In this document: in pieces, positions 35,396 through 44,041 of the stretch
How the letters are laid out: the number at the start of each line of letters is the position of its first letter
How positions within the stretch are numbered: the first letter of the stretch is position 1
Assembly: GCA_024698125.1 (NCBI GenBank)
Contig: JAILRQ010000025.1
Coordinates: forward strand, 1-47,831
DNA from: Acholeplasmatales bacterium
Lineage (GTDB): Bacteria; Bacillota_I; Bacilli_A; Acholeplasmatales; Anaeroplasmataceae
Length of the DNA: 47,831 nucleotides
Reading direction: 5' to 3'
Notes under the pieces: model-generated
What the model was told of the DNA's origin: nothing
Database searches by the model: none
What the model saw: the letters and a program-made list of their open reading frames with translations, nothing else
Translations under genes and position numbers: made by a program

Positions 35396-36296
35396 ATTTT
35401 TCAAGTGTATTTAAATAATTAGTAAAGTATTCTGGAAGCTCACTTCTAAACTCCATATACTCACCAGTTCTTGGATGAACAAATCCTAAAACTGCGGCAT
35501 GTAGATATTGTCCTGTTTCTGAGACAAGCTTCTTACTTCCATATTCAGGATCTCCTACAAGAGGATGTCCTATATACTTCATATGAACTCTAATTTGGTG
35601 AGTTCTTCCTGTTTCAAGCTTAAACTCACAAAGAGTAAACTTCTTATATCTTTCTATAACCTTAAAATTAGTGATTGCAGGCTTTCCATCCTTAACGACA
35701 GCCATTTTCTTTCTGTCCTCAGGATCACGTCCAATAGGGGCATCTATTCTTCCTCTTTCCTCACTAATAATACCACCTACAAGTCCTATATATAGTCTTG
35801 TGACAGTGTGAGCCTTTAATTGCTCCTCTAGATTTTTAACAGCAAGGTCGTTTTTTGCAACCATTAATAGTCCTGATGTATTCTTATCAATTCTATGAAC
35901 GATACCAGGTCTTACCTCACCCTTTATACCCTGAAGGTCATCTACCTCATATAAAAGACCATTTACAAGGGTATTTTCAAGGTTTCCAGCTGCAGGATGA
36001 ACAACCATACCAGATGGCTTATCTACAACTAGTACATCATCATCCTCATAAACAATATTTAGGTTAAGGTTTTGAGCCTTTACCTCAATTTCCTTTGGTC
36101 CTGTTTCAAGTACGTCAACTACATCACCCTCACATACTGAATATGAGGCCTTAGTTGGCTTACCATTAACAAGGATTTTTTCTTCGTTTATAAGATTTGT
36201 AATAAAGGCACGAGAGATATCATCATTATAGCTTTTTAAATACTTATCTAAACGGCTGCCTTTATCATTTTGGCTAACTATATATTTTTTAAGCAT
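35394..36296 (-). CDS. rluD: RluD-type 23S rRNA pseudouridine synthase
   Basis: The 300-residue protein has an N-terminal S4 RNA-binding domain (RLDKYLKSYNDDISRAFITN, VNGKPTKASYSVCEGD) and a catalytic domain with HRIDKNTSGLLMVAKND, in which the Asp is catalytic, then TGRTHQIRVHMKYIGHPLVGDPEYG. ATG 36296 (MLKKYIVSQND) overlaps the lspA stop by 8 bases (ATGCTTAA); the in-frame ATG four codons earlier is less well placed. In Firmicutes the lspA-rluD pair is conserved. It is the last gene of the T-box operon. Confidence 0.93.
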   Translation of the reverse strand: MLKKYIVSQNDKGSRLDKYLKSYNDDISRAFITNLINEEKILVNGKPTKASYSVCEGDVVDVLETGPKEIEVKAQNLNLNIVYEDDDVLVVDKPSGMVVHPAAGNLENTLVNGLLYEVDDLQGIKGEVRPGIVHRIDKNTSGLLMVAKNDLAVKNLEEQLKAHTVTRLYIGLVGGIISEERGRIDAPIGRDPEDRKKMAVVKDGKPAITNFKVIERYKKFTLCEFKLETGRTHQIRVHMKYIGHPLVGDPEYGSKKLVSETGQYLHAAVLGFVHPRTGEYMEFRSELPEYFTNYLNTLEK

Positions 36297-36810
36297 CCTT
36301 CTTCTCATCCTCCACTACATTATTTTCACTCTTATTACTCCTATCAAAGAATAATGCCCAAATAGCAAATAGGACAATACCTAAGACAAGTGAAATATCA
36401 GCTACGTTATAAATTGGCCATGAATATGAGCCAATATACATTCCAACAAAATCAATTACTCCATCTCTTACACCAAACACAGTCATAAAGCGGTCAACCA
36501 TATTTCCAACACATCCACCTAGGGCGAGTGCCATACAGATACCAGGTAGTACATGTCCCTTAAATGTCTTAAATCTCTTTATTGTAAAATAAATTAAGGC
36601 AATTGTAGCTACTAAAGAGATTAAGGCTAAAAGCAAGGTATTGTCATTCATAATAGACCATCCTGCTCCTGTATTATAGCTCTTAGTTAAATATAGGAAG
36701 CCATCTATAATATCCACGTGTGATGTAGTTTTTAGGCTAAGCTCAACATAAAGCTTAGTAGCTTGATCTAATAGACATATCGCACAAGCGATAATAAAGA
36801 TAATCCACAT
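36289..36810 (-). CDS. lspA: Lipoprotein signal peptidase LspA
   Basis: An aspartic protease that cleaves prolipoprotein signal peptides in the membrane. The 173-residue protein has four transmembrane helices, ICLLDQATK near the N-terminus, and the two catalytic motifs GGCVGNMVDRFM and YNVADISLVLG. ATG 36808-36810 follows AAGGAG at 8 bases; a longer frame to 36909 runs into the previous gene and lacks a site. The tail after the fourth helix is highly charged (DRSNKSENNVVEDEKKDA). Confidence 0.95.
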   Translation of the reverse strand: MWIIFIIACAICLLDQATKLYVELSLKTTSHVDIIDGFLYLTKSYNTGAGWSIMNDNTLLLALISLVATIALIYFTIKRFKTFKGHVLPGICMALALGGCVGNMVDRFMTVFGVRDGVIDFVGMYIGSYSWPIYNVADISLVLGIVLFAIWALFFDRSNKSENNVVEDEKKDA

Positions 36811-36814
36811 AATT

Positions 36815-37171
36815 TTAACTCCTTGAGATAAGATAAATAATAAATATGATAAGGGCAATTGCCGCTGACCATATAAGATTAAATAGATAGTATGATTTTC
36901 TTTTATCATACATTTCTATTTCATATCCCTTATAGCAATCTACTATAAACTTAGAATATAGCATTATAAGCGCTACAAAGGATAAGTGTAAGATTAATAC
37001 AAGTATTATTTCTAAATCATAATATAGGTAAAGTAGGTTTACATCAATTAATATAATTGGTAGTATAAAGAATATTCCTAAAAGTAAGGATACTATTTTA
37101 TATAGTATTCTTTTCTTTAATGGCACACTTTTCTCTACACTATCTAAAAACTCTAGATAATTCTTAAGCAT
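36815..37171 (-). CDS. Hypothetical membrane protein, three or four helices
   Basis: Not recognised. The 118-residue protein has a short acidic N-terminus (MLKNYLEFLDSVEKSVPLKK), then hydrophobic segments at about residues 28-44, 50-78 and 96-116. ATG 37169-37171 follows GGAGG by 9 bases and overlaps the protease stop by 8 bases (ATGCTTAA). It sits between the S16 protease and lspA genes, so an envelope role is plausible but unproven. Confidence 0.7.
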   Translation of the reverse strand: MLKNYLEFLDSVEKSVPLKKRILYKIVSLLLGIFFILPIILIDVNLLYLYYDLEIILVLILHLSFVALIMLYSKFIVDCYKGYEIEMYDKRKSYYLFNLIWSAAIALIIFIIYLISRS

Positions 37172-38198
37172 TTGCAAGTGCCTCCAATGCCTCATCTAGG
37201 GTAGAGACCTTAACAAATGTCATTCTATCTCTTTTAGAGCCTAGCTTTTGATATTGAGCATATCCATCCTCATAATTATCAGCTGGACATAGGAATATAT
37301 CAGCATTATTTTTAAATGCCGCTACAACCTTTTGCTCAATTCCTCCAATTTCACCTACATTACCACTTGTATCAATTGTACCAGTTCCAACTACAGTAAG
37401 ACCATATGTATAGTCATAATCTGTTAGCATATTATAAATAGAAAGTGTCTGCATAAGACCTGCTGAAGGCCCTGTAGTACCACTACTACCTACACTAAGG
37501 CTTGGGGTTGCACTAGAATATGATACATTATATTTTTCATAATAATTAATATGAGTATAAAGGGTATCATCCTTATAATAAAGAGATGAATCTGAATTAA
37601 GGGTTAAAGTGATTTCACTATTATCCCTTAAAACGATAACCTCACTTCCCTCAAGCATAGTCAAATAAGAAGCCTTGAGCGCTTCTACTCCATCAGAGGC
37701 TGTAACGCCATTAATAGATGTAATAATATCGCCAAGCTCAAACTGCATACCATCTGATTTAATTAAATAAGAAACAATAAGCCCCTTAAATGTATAAGGA
37801 AGAGATATTGCGCTATCAGCATTTGAGGCCTTATTATAGGCCGCTATTGCTGATGCCTCAATTGATTGATTCTTTTGAATCACACCCATCTTATATACCT
37901 CAGCTGATGTAAACTCAAGATATGAGGATGATGGGATATATTGATAGGCATTATCATCAAGAGATGTTGCCCATTTTTGAAATAATGATATCTTATCAGT
38001 TGAGTAGACGAATACACTATTCATACTACCTTCACTATCCTCTGCCCCCTCAACAGAAAACACTGTTTCAAGGTCAGTGATATCACCTGTTGTTATAACG
38101 CTATAATCTGTTTTATAAAGGGTTATAACTAAAATAAATATAAAGATTGGAATCCATATTATGAATAGGATTTTATTTTTATTTAGAAGGTACTTCAT
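37164..38198 (-). CDS. Membrane-anchored PDZ and Lon-type S16 protease (YlbL/SepM-like)
   Basis: The 344-residue protein has one N-terminal membrane anchor (about residues 9-28), an extracellular region with a PDZ domain (about 125-205, with FELGDIITSINGVTASDG) and a C-terminal S16 protease domain carrying the Ser in TTGPSAGLMQTLS and the Lys in GGIEQKVVAAF. This is the arrangement of YlbL and SepM, which cut surface or secreted peptides in Firmicutes. It overlaps the dCMP deaminase gene by 20 bases at the start. Confidence 0.9.
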   Translation of the reverse strand: MKYLLNKNKILFIIWIPIFIFILVITLYKTDYSVITTGDITDLETVFSVEGAEDSEGSMNSVFVYSTDKISLFQKWATSLDDNAYQYIPSSSYLEFTSAEVYKMGVIQKNQSIEASAIAAYNKASNADSAISLPYTFKGLIVSYLIKSDGMQFELGDIITSINGVTASDGVEALKASYLTMLEGSEVIVLRDNSEITLTLNSDSSLYYKDDTLYTHINYYEKYNVSYSSATPSLSVGSSGTTGPSAGLMQTLSIYNMLTDYDYTYGLTVVGTGTIDTSGNVGEIGGIEQKVVAAFKNNADIFLCPADNYEDGYAQYQKLGSKRDRMTFVKVSTLDEALEALANA

Positions 38199-38673
38199 TA
38201 AGCTCTACTTCAATAAGCTTTCCAAGCTTAGTGTATGAAACACCAGCAGCATCAAACATTCTACGAGAAGCTACATTAGATGAATCATTCTTATACTTAT
38301 CATCCATATAAACTATATGCTTAATTCCTGATTGAATGATTAGCTTTGCACAATCATTACAAGGGAATAAGGAAACATATAGTGTTGCACCCTCAAGAGT
38401 TGTGATATTAGAGTTTAGAATAGCATTAGCCTCAGCATGAACTACATAAGGATATTTTGTATCTAGTGTATTTAAATCCTTAGTATTTACCCAAGGGAAT
38501 GTGTCATCATCACATCCCATAGGAAATCCATTATATCCAATACCAACAATTCTCTTCTTTTGGTTAACTATACAGGCTCCTACCTTAGTATGTGGATCCT
38601 TACTTCTTTTTGCAGAAAGTAGGGCTACACCCATAAAGTATTCATCCCATGAAATATAATCCTTATCCTTCAT
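38179..38673 (-). CDS. dCMP deaminase (ComEB-like)
   Basis: It deaminates dCMP to dUMP for thymidylate synthesis. The 164-residue protein has YISWDEYFMGVALLSAKRSKDPHTKVGACIV, the zinc site VVHAEANAIL with His and the catalytic Glu, and SLFPCNDCAKLIIQSGIKHIVYMD with two Cys. The length fits ComEB/dCMP deaminases rather than cytidine deaminase. It lies 30 bases after aspS in the same operon. Confidence 0.93.
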   Translation of the reverse strand: MKDKDYISWDEYFMGVALLSAKRSKDPHTKVGACIVNQKKRIVGIGYNGFPMGCDDDTFPWVNTKDLNTLDTKYPYVVHAEANAILNSNITTLEGATLYVSLFPCNDCAKLIIQSGIKHIVYMDDKYKNDSSNVASRRMFDAAGVSYTKLGKLIEVELNEVPSK

Positions 38674-38703
38674 AAATATTCCTCCAATCTTAATTTTTAA
38701 ATA

Positions 38704-40005
38704 TTATGGATTTAATCTATCTGGTCCACGGAATATGAACATAGCATCCTTAATTCCTTCATTGAAGATTAGCATTGTAAGTCTATCAACACCAATTCCA
38801 AATCCTCCATGAGGTGGGCATCCATACTTGAAGAAATCTAGATAGAACTTAACATCCTCTACAAGACCCTTCTCCTCTGCTTGCTTCTTTAGAATCTCAT
38901 ATCTATGCTCTCTTTGAGCTCCAGTAGTGATTTCGCATCCCTTCCAGATTAAATCATATCCACAAGGTACACCCTTCTCATCACGCATATGGTAGAAAGG
39001 ACGTACATCTACAGAATATCCTGTAATGAACATGAACTCATGACCAAACATATCCTTAGAAAGCTTTTCAACCATTCTTTCTCCCTCAGTTGTAAGGTCA
39101 CCCTTCTCACTCTCATCTACCTTATATCCATATCTCTTCTCAAGCTCATCATATACATCATGAAGATCCATTACAGGGAATGGAAGAGTTGGAACTACGA
39201 TATCAATATCAAATAAAGCCTTAATTTGCTCTCCATAAGTTTCCTTAACAGCCTTAAGACCATATTGAATCATTTCCTCCTCAAGCTTCATAACATCCTT
39301 ATAAGACTCAATATATGAGAACTCAAGATCAAGTCCTGTAAACTCAGTCGCATGCTTACGAGATGCAAACTTCTCTGCACGGAAAACTGGTCCAGTCTCA
39401 AATATACGCTCAAATCCTGCTGCCATAGCCATTTGCTTATAGAATTGAGGTGATTGAGCTAGGAAGGCGTTACGGTCAAAATAATCTACCTTAAATACTC
39501 CAGCTCCAGATTCAGACTCAGCTCCAATTAGCTTTGGTGAGTGAATCTCAATAAAGTCATTATTAACTAGATACTCACGGCACTTATTTACAAATAAGCT
39601 TTGTGTCTTAAACATTAAAGTATTCTTATCTGTTCTTAAATCAATCCATCTATAATCTAGTCTTAAATCAATATTAGTCTCCTCACCCTTAGGGGCTACA
39701 ATTGGAGATGGCTCTGCATGGCTTAAAATCTTAACTGTATCTGGATACATTTCCATACCGTTAAGCTTTACATACTCAGATGCCATAATCTTTCCTTCTG
39801 CCTCAATTACAGTATCAACTGTAATTTGAGCTAAAGTATCCTCAAGCTCTGGATGATTAGCCTTTTCTACTGTAAGCTGAAGCTTTCCAGTGATATCACG
39901 TAATACGATGAAGCACATAGCCTTCTTGTTACGGATTGTCTCAACAAATCCAGCAACATGATTTACTTCACCAAGCTTAATATTCTTAATATTTACTCTT
40001 TTCAT
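38704..40005 (-). CDS. aspS: Aspartyl-tRNA synthetase, archaeal/eukaryotic-type (AspRS2)
   Basis: A class II synthetase that charges tRNA-Asp. At 433 residues it lacks the GAD insertion of the roughly 590-residue bacterial AspRS and matches the short archaeal type. It has an N-terminal OB anticodon domain (GEVNHVAGFVETIRN, FIVLRD), motif 2 (FETGPVFRAEKFASRKHATEFTGLDLE) and motif 3 (GFGIGVDRLTMLI). Short AspRSs can be discriminating or also make Asp-tRNA-Asn; sequence by eye does not decide. AsnRS is an alternative, but QSPQFYKQ and the operon with hisS favour AspRS. It follows hisS by 20 bases. Confidence 0.85.
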   Translation of the reverse strand: MKRVNIKNIKLGEVNHVAGFVETIRNKKAMCFIVLRDITGKLQLTVEKANHPELEDTLAQITVDTVIEAEGKIMASEYVKLNGMEMYPDTVKILSHAEPSPIVAPKGEETNIDLRLDYRWIDLRTDKNTLMFKTQSLFVNKCREYLVNNDFIEIHSPKLIGAESESGAGVFKVDYFDRNAFLAQSPQFYKQMAMAAGFERIFETGPVFRAEKFASRKHATEFTGLDLEFSYIESYKDVMKLEEEMIQYGLKAVKETYGEQIKALFDIDIVVPTLPFPVMDLHDVYDELEKRYGYKVDESEKGDLTTEGERMVEKLSKDMFGHEFMFITGYSVDVRPFYHMRDEKGVPCGYDLIWKGCEITTGAQREHRYEILKKQAEEKGLVEDVKFYLDFFKYGCPPHGGFGIGVDRLTMLIFNEGIKDAMFIFRGPDRLNP

Positions 40006-40025
40006 ATTTTATTCTCCTTTTTTAA

Positions 40026-41324
40026 TTAATGATGACAATGGCTACAAGATGACTTAGATAATAGATAGTTGTAGATATAATCATAAACCTTATCTATCTC
40101 TACAGTCTCCTGTGTCTTTTCCTCATTATTCTTTATATTAACAGTTCCATTTTCGATTTCATTATCTCCAATAATTGCTGTAAATAACGCATTATTCTTA
40201 TCAGCTAGCTTAAATTGAGCCTTTAGTGACTTGTTATTATAATCCATCTCAGATACAAGTCCACCCATACGGCACTTATTTAAAAGCTCAGCTGACTTTG
40301 CAATTGCCTTATCACCCATTGCGATAATGAATAGGTGAGATGAAGCCTCCTTAGTAAGCTTCTTTCCTTCACTCTCTAAAGCGAATAATAATCTTTCCAT
40401 TCCGAATGCAAGTCCACATGCTGGAGTATCTGGTCCTCCAAGCTGTCCTACTAGATTATTATATCTTCCACCTGCACAAATAACATTTTGTGCTCCAAGC
40501 TCTGCACAATCAACCTCAACCTCAAATACTGTATGAGTATAATAGTCAAGTCCACGAACTAGATTCTCATCTACCTCATAATCAATATTCATAGCCTTTA
40601 AGGCCTCAAGTACCTGAGCAAAGTGAGTCTTTGATGACTCATTTAGGTATGTTGAAATCTTTGGAGCTCCAAGGAAGTAATCCTTATGATGATCAACCTT
40701 ACAATCAAGGATTCTTAATGGATTCTTATGAAGTCTATTCTTACAATCCTCACATAAATCATCCTCATACTTAGTAAAGTAGTCAACTAAGACATCCTTA
40801 TATGCCTTTCTTGACTCCTCATCACCAATTGAATTAATCTTAACCTTAATTCCTGAAAGCCCAAACTCCTTAATTACTGCAACTGCAGTCGCAATAACCT
40901 CAGCATCCATTAAAGGTGAAGCACTTCCTAATGCCTCAATTCCAAATTGATGGAATTGACGCTGTCTTCCTCTTTGAGCACGCTCATATCTAAACATAGG
41001 TCCCATATAGAATAGCTTTGATACAGGGTTCTCTACATAAAGCTTATTCTCAATGAAGGCACGAACAACACCTGCTGTACCCTCAGGACGAAGTGTCATG
41101 TTTCTATCTCCTCTATCAACAAAGTCATATGTCTCCTTTGTAACCATATCAGATGAATCATTTTGATCTCTATGGAAAAGCTCACCTGACTCAAAGATTG
41201 GAGTTCTTATTTCCTTGAAATTATAAAGCTTACAAACCTTTCTAATTCTTTGTTCAATAGAAGCCCATTTTTCACTTTCTCCGGGTAAAATATCAACTGT
41301 ACCCTTTGGTTTTGCAATTGTCAT
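40026..41324 (-). CDS. hisS: Histidyl-tRNA synthetase
   Basis: A class II synthetase of 432 residues. Landmarks are PKGTVDILPGES, the motif 2 region LRPEGTAGVVRAF then MFRYERAQRGRQRQFHQFG, the histidine-specific segment LVRGLDYYTHTVFEV, GGRYNNLVGQLGG and motif 3 ACGLAFGMERLL. The C-terminal anticodon domain ends in an odd tail, LSKSSCSHCHH, with two Cys and three His in six residues, which looks metal-binding. It is the first gene of the T-box-controlled operon, with AAAGGAG at the start. Confidence 0.95.
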   Translation of the reverse strand: MTIAKPKGTVDILPGESEKWASIEQRIRKVCKLYNFKEIRTPIFESGELFHRDQNDSSDMVTKETYDFVDRGDRNMTLRPEGTAGVVRAFIENKLYVENPVSKLFYMGPMFRYERAQRGRQRQFHQFGIEALGSASPLMDAEVIATAVAVIKEFGLSGIKVKINSIGDEESRKAYKDVLVDYFTKYEDDLCEDCKNRLHKNPLRILDCKVDHHKDYFLGAPKISTYLNESSKTHFAQVLEALKAMNIDYEVDENLVRGLDYYTHTVFEVEVDCAELGAQNVICAGGRYNNLVGQLGGPDTPACGLAFGMERLLFALESEGKKLTKEASSHLFIIAMGDKAIAKSAELLNKCRMGGLVSEMDYNNKSLKAQFKLADKNNALFTAIIGDNEIENGTVNIKNNEEKTQETVEIDKVYDYIYNYLLSKSSCSHCHH

Positions 41325-41340
41325 AATAAAATCTCCTTTT

Positions 41341-41566
41341 TTAAAATAAAAACGTCCCTAAATATAAGGACGTTTAAACGCGATACCACCTTAATTCTAG
41401 TAAAACTAGCACTTAGGTCCGTTAACGCCTGGTACGGTGTAGATTAATACACACTTGAAGGTGTCTTCATAGATTTATCTAATAGATCTCTTTCACCATT
41501 AAGATCCTCTCTTTGAATAGATACTCATCTAATACTATTCCTTCATTCGTTTTTTTATACTCTTTA
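41341..41566 (-). promoter_or_regulatory. T-box leader of the hisS-aspS operon
   Basis: The leader senses uncharged tRNA. The T-box core AAGGTGGTATCGCG is at 41379-41392 (minus strand), followed by the terminator hairpin AACGTCC/GGACGTT with T run at 41344-41374. Stem I is closed by GAAGG (41540-41545 region) pairing with CCTTC (41457-41461). Just before that closing strand is GAAGACACC: the specifier GAC (Asp, 41463-41465) is followed by A, and CAC (His, 41461-41463) overlaps it. Confidence 0.92.
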
Positions 41567-41595
41567 ATTTTAACAAAATAAGTAATTATTGTAAA
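41567..41595 (-). promoter_or_regulatory. Promoter of the T-box hisS operon
   Basis: -35 TTTACA (41590-41595), 17-base spacer, -10 TAAAAT (41567-41572). It begins just before the stop codon of the upstream aminotransferase gene. Confidence 0.7.
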
Positions 41596-41598
41596 TAA

Positions 41599-42759
41599 TT
41601 ATTTAAGTGTTTCAATAAACTTTCTAATACGCTCTAAAGCCTTCTTTAAGGATTCAATAGAGTAGGCGTATGAGATACGTAGGAAACCTTCTCCACAATC
41701 TCCAAATGCAGTACCAGGTACTACAACTACATGCTCAGCCTCTAAAAGCTTTGTTGCAAACTCCTCTGATGATAATCCAAACTTCTTAATATTTGGGAAT
41801 ACATAGAATGCTCCATAAGGCTCGAAGCAGTCAATTCCCATTTCACGGAACTCATGAATTAAGAATCTTCTTCTCTCATCATATGCCTCACGCATTCTTA
41901 AAACATCCTCTTCACCATTCTTTAAAGCCTCAATAGCTGCATATTGTGAGTTTGTTGGAGCACACATTATACAGAATTGGTGAATCTTTGTCATCTGCTT
42001 TAAAATCTCTTTTGGACCACATGCATATCCAAGTCTCCATCCAGTCATAGAGAATGCCTTAGAGAAACCATTAATCATAATAGTTCTTTCCTTCATACCC
42101 TTAATAGATGCGATAGACACATGCTCTCCCTTATATGTAAGGGCAGCATATATTTCATCTGATATTACAATAATATCATGCTTAATACAAACCTCTGCGA
42201 TATCTATTAAATCCTTCATCTCCATAATAGCTCCAGTAGGGTTATTAGGATATGGAAGAACTAAAGCCTTAGTCTTAGGAGTAATTGCTTGTAAAAGCTC
42301 CTCCTTAGTTAATCTAAACTCATTTTCCTCCAAAAGATTAATAGTTACAGGAGTTCCTCCTGCAAGTATTACAGCAGGAACATATGCTACATATGATGGC
42401 TCAGGAATGATAACCTCATCTCCTGGCTCAAGCATTGCTCTCATTGATAGGTCAATAGCCTCACTACCACCAACTGTAACTAAGCACTCAGTCATAGGAT
42501 CATATGAAACTCCAATATGATTCTTTGTATATTTACATATTTCCTCACGAAGCTCCTTTAAACCAGAGTTTGAGGTATAAACTGTCTTTCCTCGCTCAAG
42601 GGCATAAATACCCTCCTCACGAACATGCCAAGGTGTTTCAAAGTCTGGCTCTCCTACTCCTAGTGAAATTACATCATCATACATAGATGCAATATCAAAG
42701 AATTTACGGATACCAGATGGCTTTAAATTACAAACCTTCTCGTTTAAATATTTACTCAT
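41599..42759 (-). CDS. PLP-dependent class I/II aminotransferase (AlaT/PatA-like)
   Basis: The 386-residue fold-type I enzyme has ISLGVGEPDFETPWHV, YTSNSGLKELREEI, LVLPYPNNPTGAI, ISDEIYAALTY and the PLP-Lys motif NGFSKAFSMTGWRLGY. Substrate is not certain. The pair with an adjacent Lrp-type regulator resembles Bacillus subtilis yugH-yugG (alaT-alaR), which suggests alanine synthesis, but aspartate or branched-chain activity is possible. It overlaps the regulator gene by 4 bases (ATGA). Confidence 0.9.
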   Translation of the reverse strand: MSKYLNEKVCNLKPSGIRKFFDIASMYDDVISLGVGEPDFETPWHVREEGIYALERGKTVYTSNSGLKELREEICKYTKNHIGVSYDPMTECLVTVGGSEAIDLSMRAMLEPGDEVIIPEPSYVAYVPAVILAGGTPVTINLLEENEFRLTKEELLQAITPKTKALVLPYPNNPTGAIMEMKDLIDIAEVCIKHDIIVISDEIYAALTYKGEHVSIASIKGMKERTIMINGFSKAFSMTGWRLGYACGPKEILKQMTKIHQFCIMCAPTNSQYAAIEALKNGEEDVLRMREAYDERRRFLIHEFREMGIDCFEPYGAFYVFPNIKKFGLSSEEFATKLLEAEHVVVVPGTAFGDCGEGFLRISYAYSIESLKKALERIRKFIETLK

Positions 42760-43238
42760 GCTGTAATAATCATCCTTTCATCCTTTGATGATTCCTCAAG
42801 AATTGTACCATTATACTTGTACTTCTTTAATACGAAGTGTGTTGCACAGCTTTGGATTGAATCCATTGTAGAAAGCTTATTTGCTACAAATAGTGCAACC
42901 TCCTTCATAGTTCTTCCTTCAATTAATACTGTAAAATCAAATCCACCAGACATTAGATATACAGCATCAACCTCATCAAACTTATATATTCTTTCTGCAA
43001 TCTTATCAAATCCAAGTCCTCTTTGAGGAGTAACCTTTACCTCAATAAGAGCAGATACCTTTTCATTATCAGTCTTCTCCCAATTAATTAGAGTGTGGTA
43101 ACCACAAATAATCTTTTCCTTCTCCATTTGGGCAATCTCATTAGCGACTTCCGCCTCACTAATACCAAGAAGTATCGCGGCCTCTTTTAAATCGATTCTA
43201 CTATTTTTTTCAATTAACTTTAAAATCTTATCACGCAT
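42756..43238 (-). CDS. Lrp/AsnC family transcriptional regulator
   Basis: The 160-residue protein has an N-terminal helix-turn-helix (MRDKILKLIEKNSRIDLKEAAILLGISEAEVANEIAQME) and a C-terminal RAM ligand-binding domain (VSALIEVKVTPQRGLGFDKIAERI, VYLMSGGFDFTVLIEG). ATG 43236-43238 follows AAAGGAG; an ATG 7 codons upstream lies before that site. It ends with TGA. It probably senses an amino acid and controls its own operon with the aminotransferase, like AlaR. Confidence 0.9.
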   Translation of the reverse strand: MRDKILKLIEKNSRIDLKEAAILLGISEAEVANEIAQMEKEKIICGYHTLINWEKTDNEKVSALIEVKVTPQRGLGFDKIAERIYKFDEVDAVYLMSGGFDFTVLIEGRTMKEVALFVANKLSTMDSIQSCATHFVLKKYKYNGTILEESSKDERMIITA

Positions 43239-43267
43239 AATTAGATCTCCTTTATACATATATTTAA

Positions 43268-43276
43268 ATTATATCA
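43268..43276 (-). promoter_or_regulatory. Extended -10 promoter of Lrp-aminotransferase operon
   Basis: TGATATAAT on the minus strand, about 30 bases before the regulator start. The -35 region is weak. Confidence 0.6.
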
Positions 43277-43389
43277 CAATTGAAAGAAAAAAATCATTAT
43301 ATTTTTCTTATATAAATCATATTAAGTAATACTTTTATACTCAAAAGTTTAATTTTTAATACATCATTAAGGATTTTTGTATGAATAAC

Positions 43390-43418
43390 TTGATTTATTT
43401 CTAATTTATTGGTATAAA
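43390..43418 (+). promoter_or_regulatory. Promoter of the TetR-family gene
   Basis: -35 TTGATT (43390-43395), 17-base spacer, -10 TATAAA (43413-43418). Confidence 0.7.
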
Positions 43419-43441
43419 TAATATATAAGGAAGGGTGATAA

Positions 43442-44041
43442 ATGATGACTAGAGAAAAAGAAGATTTAAGAATTACCAAGACTAAAAAGAGCTTAAGAAA
43501 TGCAATTCTTGTCCTTGCTTCAGAAAAGTCAATCGATAAGGTTTCAGTAATCGACATTTGTGACACTGCGTTAGTTAACAGAATGACTTTCTATAAGTAT
43601 TATCAGGATAAGTTTGAATTATTCCAGGATGCCATTCAAAATGCCAAGGATGAAATACTTTGCGAATGCAAGAAAAACCATGACGATGGTACTAAGGAAT
43701 GTGCACTTAACTGTGCAAAGAATGTATTAGATTCTATTTATAAGTACTATATGGAGCACAGAAAGATTATTGCAGGAATCACTAAGTTCTCAGGACCTGT
43801 TCTATCTGCTGCTATCGCTGAGACAGGAATGTCAGCCTTAACTAAGGCATTTGAGCGCAAAGAGGGAAATTTAAGCTCAAAGTATCCTGCTGATTTAATA
43901 GCTTCTTGTGTTTATGGAGGATTTATCGGACTTGTTGAGTATACATTAAAGAATCCTAACAAGTTTACTCCAGATACAGTAAAGAATTACCTATCAAATC
44001 TAGAGGTAGATATATTAGATAGAAATTACAATTTAATCTAA
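43442..44041 (+). CDS. TetR family transcriptional regulator
   Basis: The 199-residue protein has an N-terminal TetR helix-turn-helix (LRNAILVLASEKSIDKVSVIDICDTALVNRMTFYKYYQDKFELF) and a helical C-terminal ligand or dimer domain (about 75-195) with five Cys/His-containing positions near KDEILCECKKNHDDGTKECALNCAKN. The target is unknown: it is transcribed divergently from the Lrp-aminotransferase operon and has no efflux or enzyme partner beside it. AAGGAAGGG precedes the start, which has two in-frame ATGs in a row. Confidence 0.9.
   Translation: MMTREKEDLRITKTKKSLRNAILVLASEKSIDKVSVIDICDTALVNRMTFYKYYQDKFELFQDAIQNAKDEILCECKKNHDDGTKECALNCAKNVLDSIYKYYMEHRKIIAGITKFSGPVLSAAIAETGMSALTKAFERKEGNLSSKYPADLIASCVYGGFIGLVEYTLKNPNKFTPDTVKNYLSNLEVDILDRNYNLI

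Noticed and set aside
36289-36909. Longer LspA start at 36909
   Set aside because: The added residues overlap the previous gene out of frame and are not signal-peptidase-like. ATG 36810 has a clear AAGGAG.
42756-42758. Mollicute genetic code 4 (TGA as Trp), suggested by the AT-rich composition
   Set aside because: TGA ends the Lrp-type gene inside an ATGA overlap, and all conserved proteins are full length with Trp as TGG.
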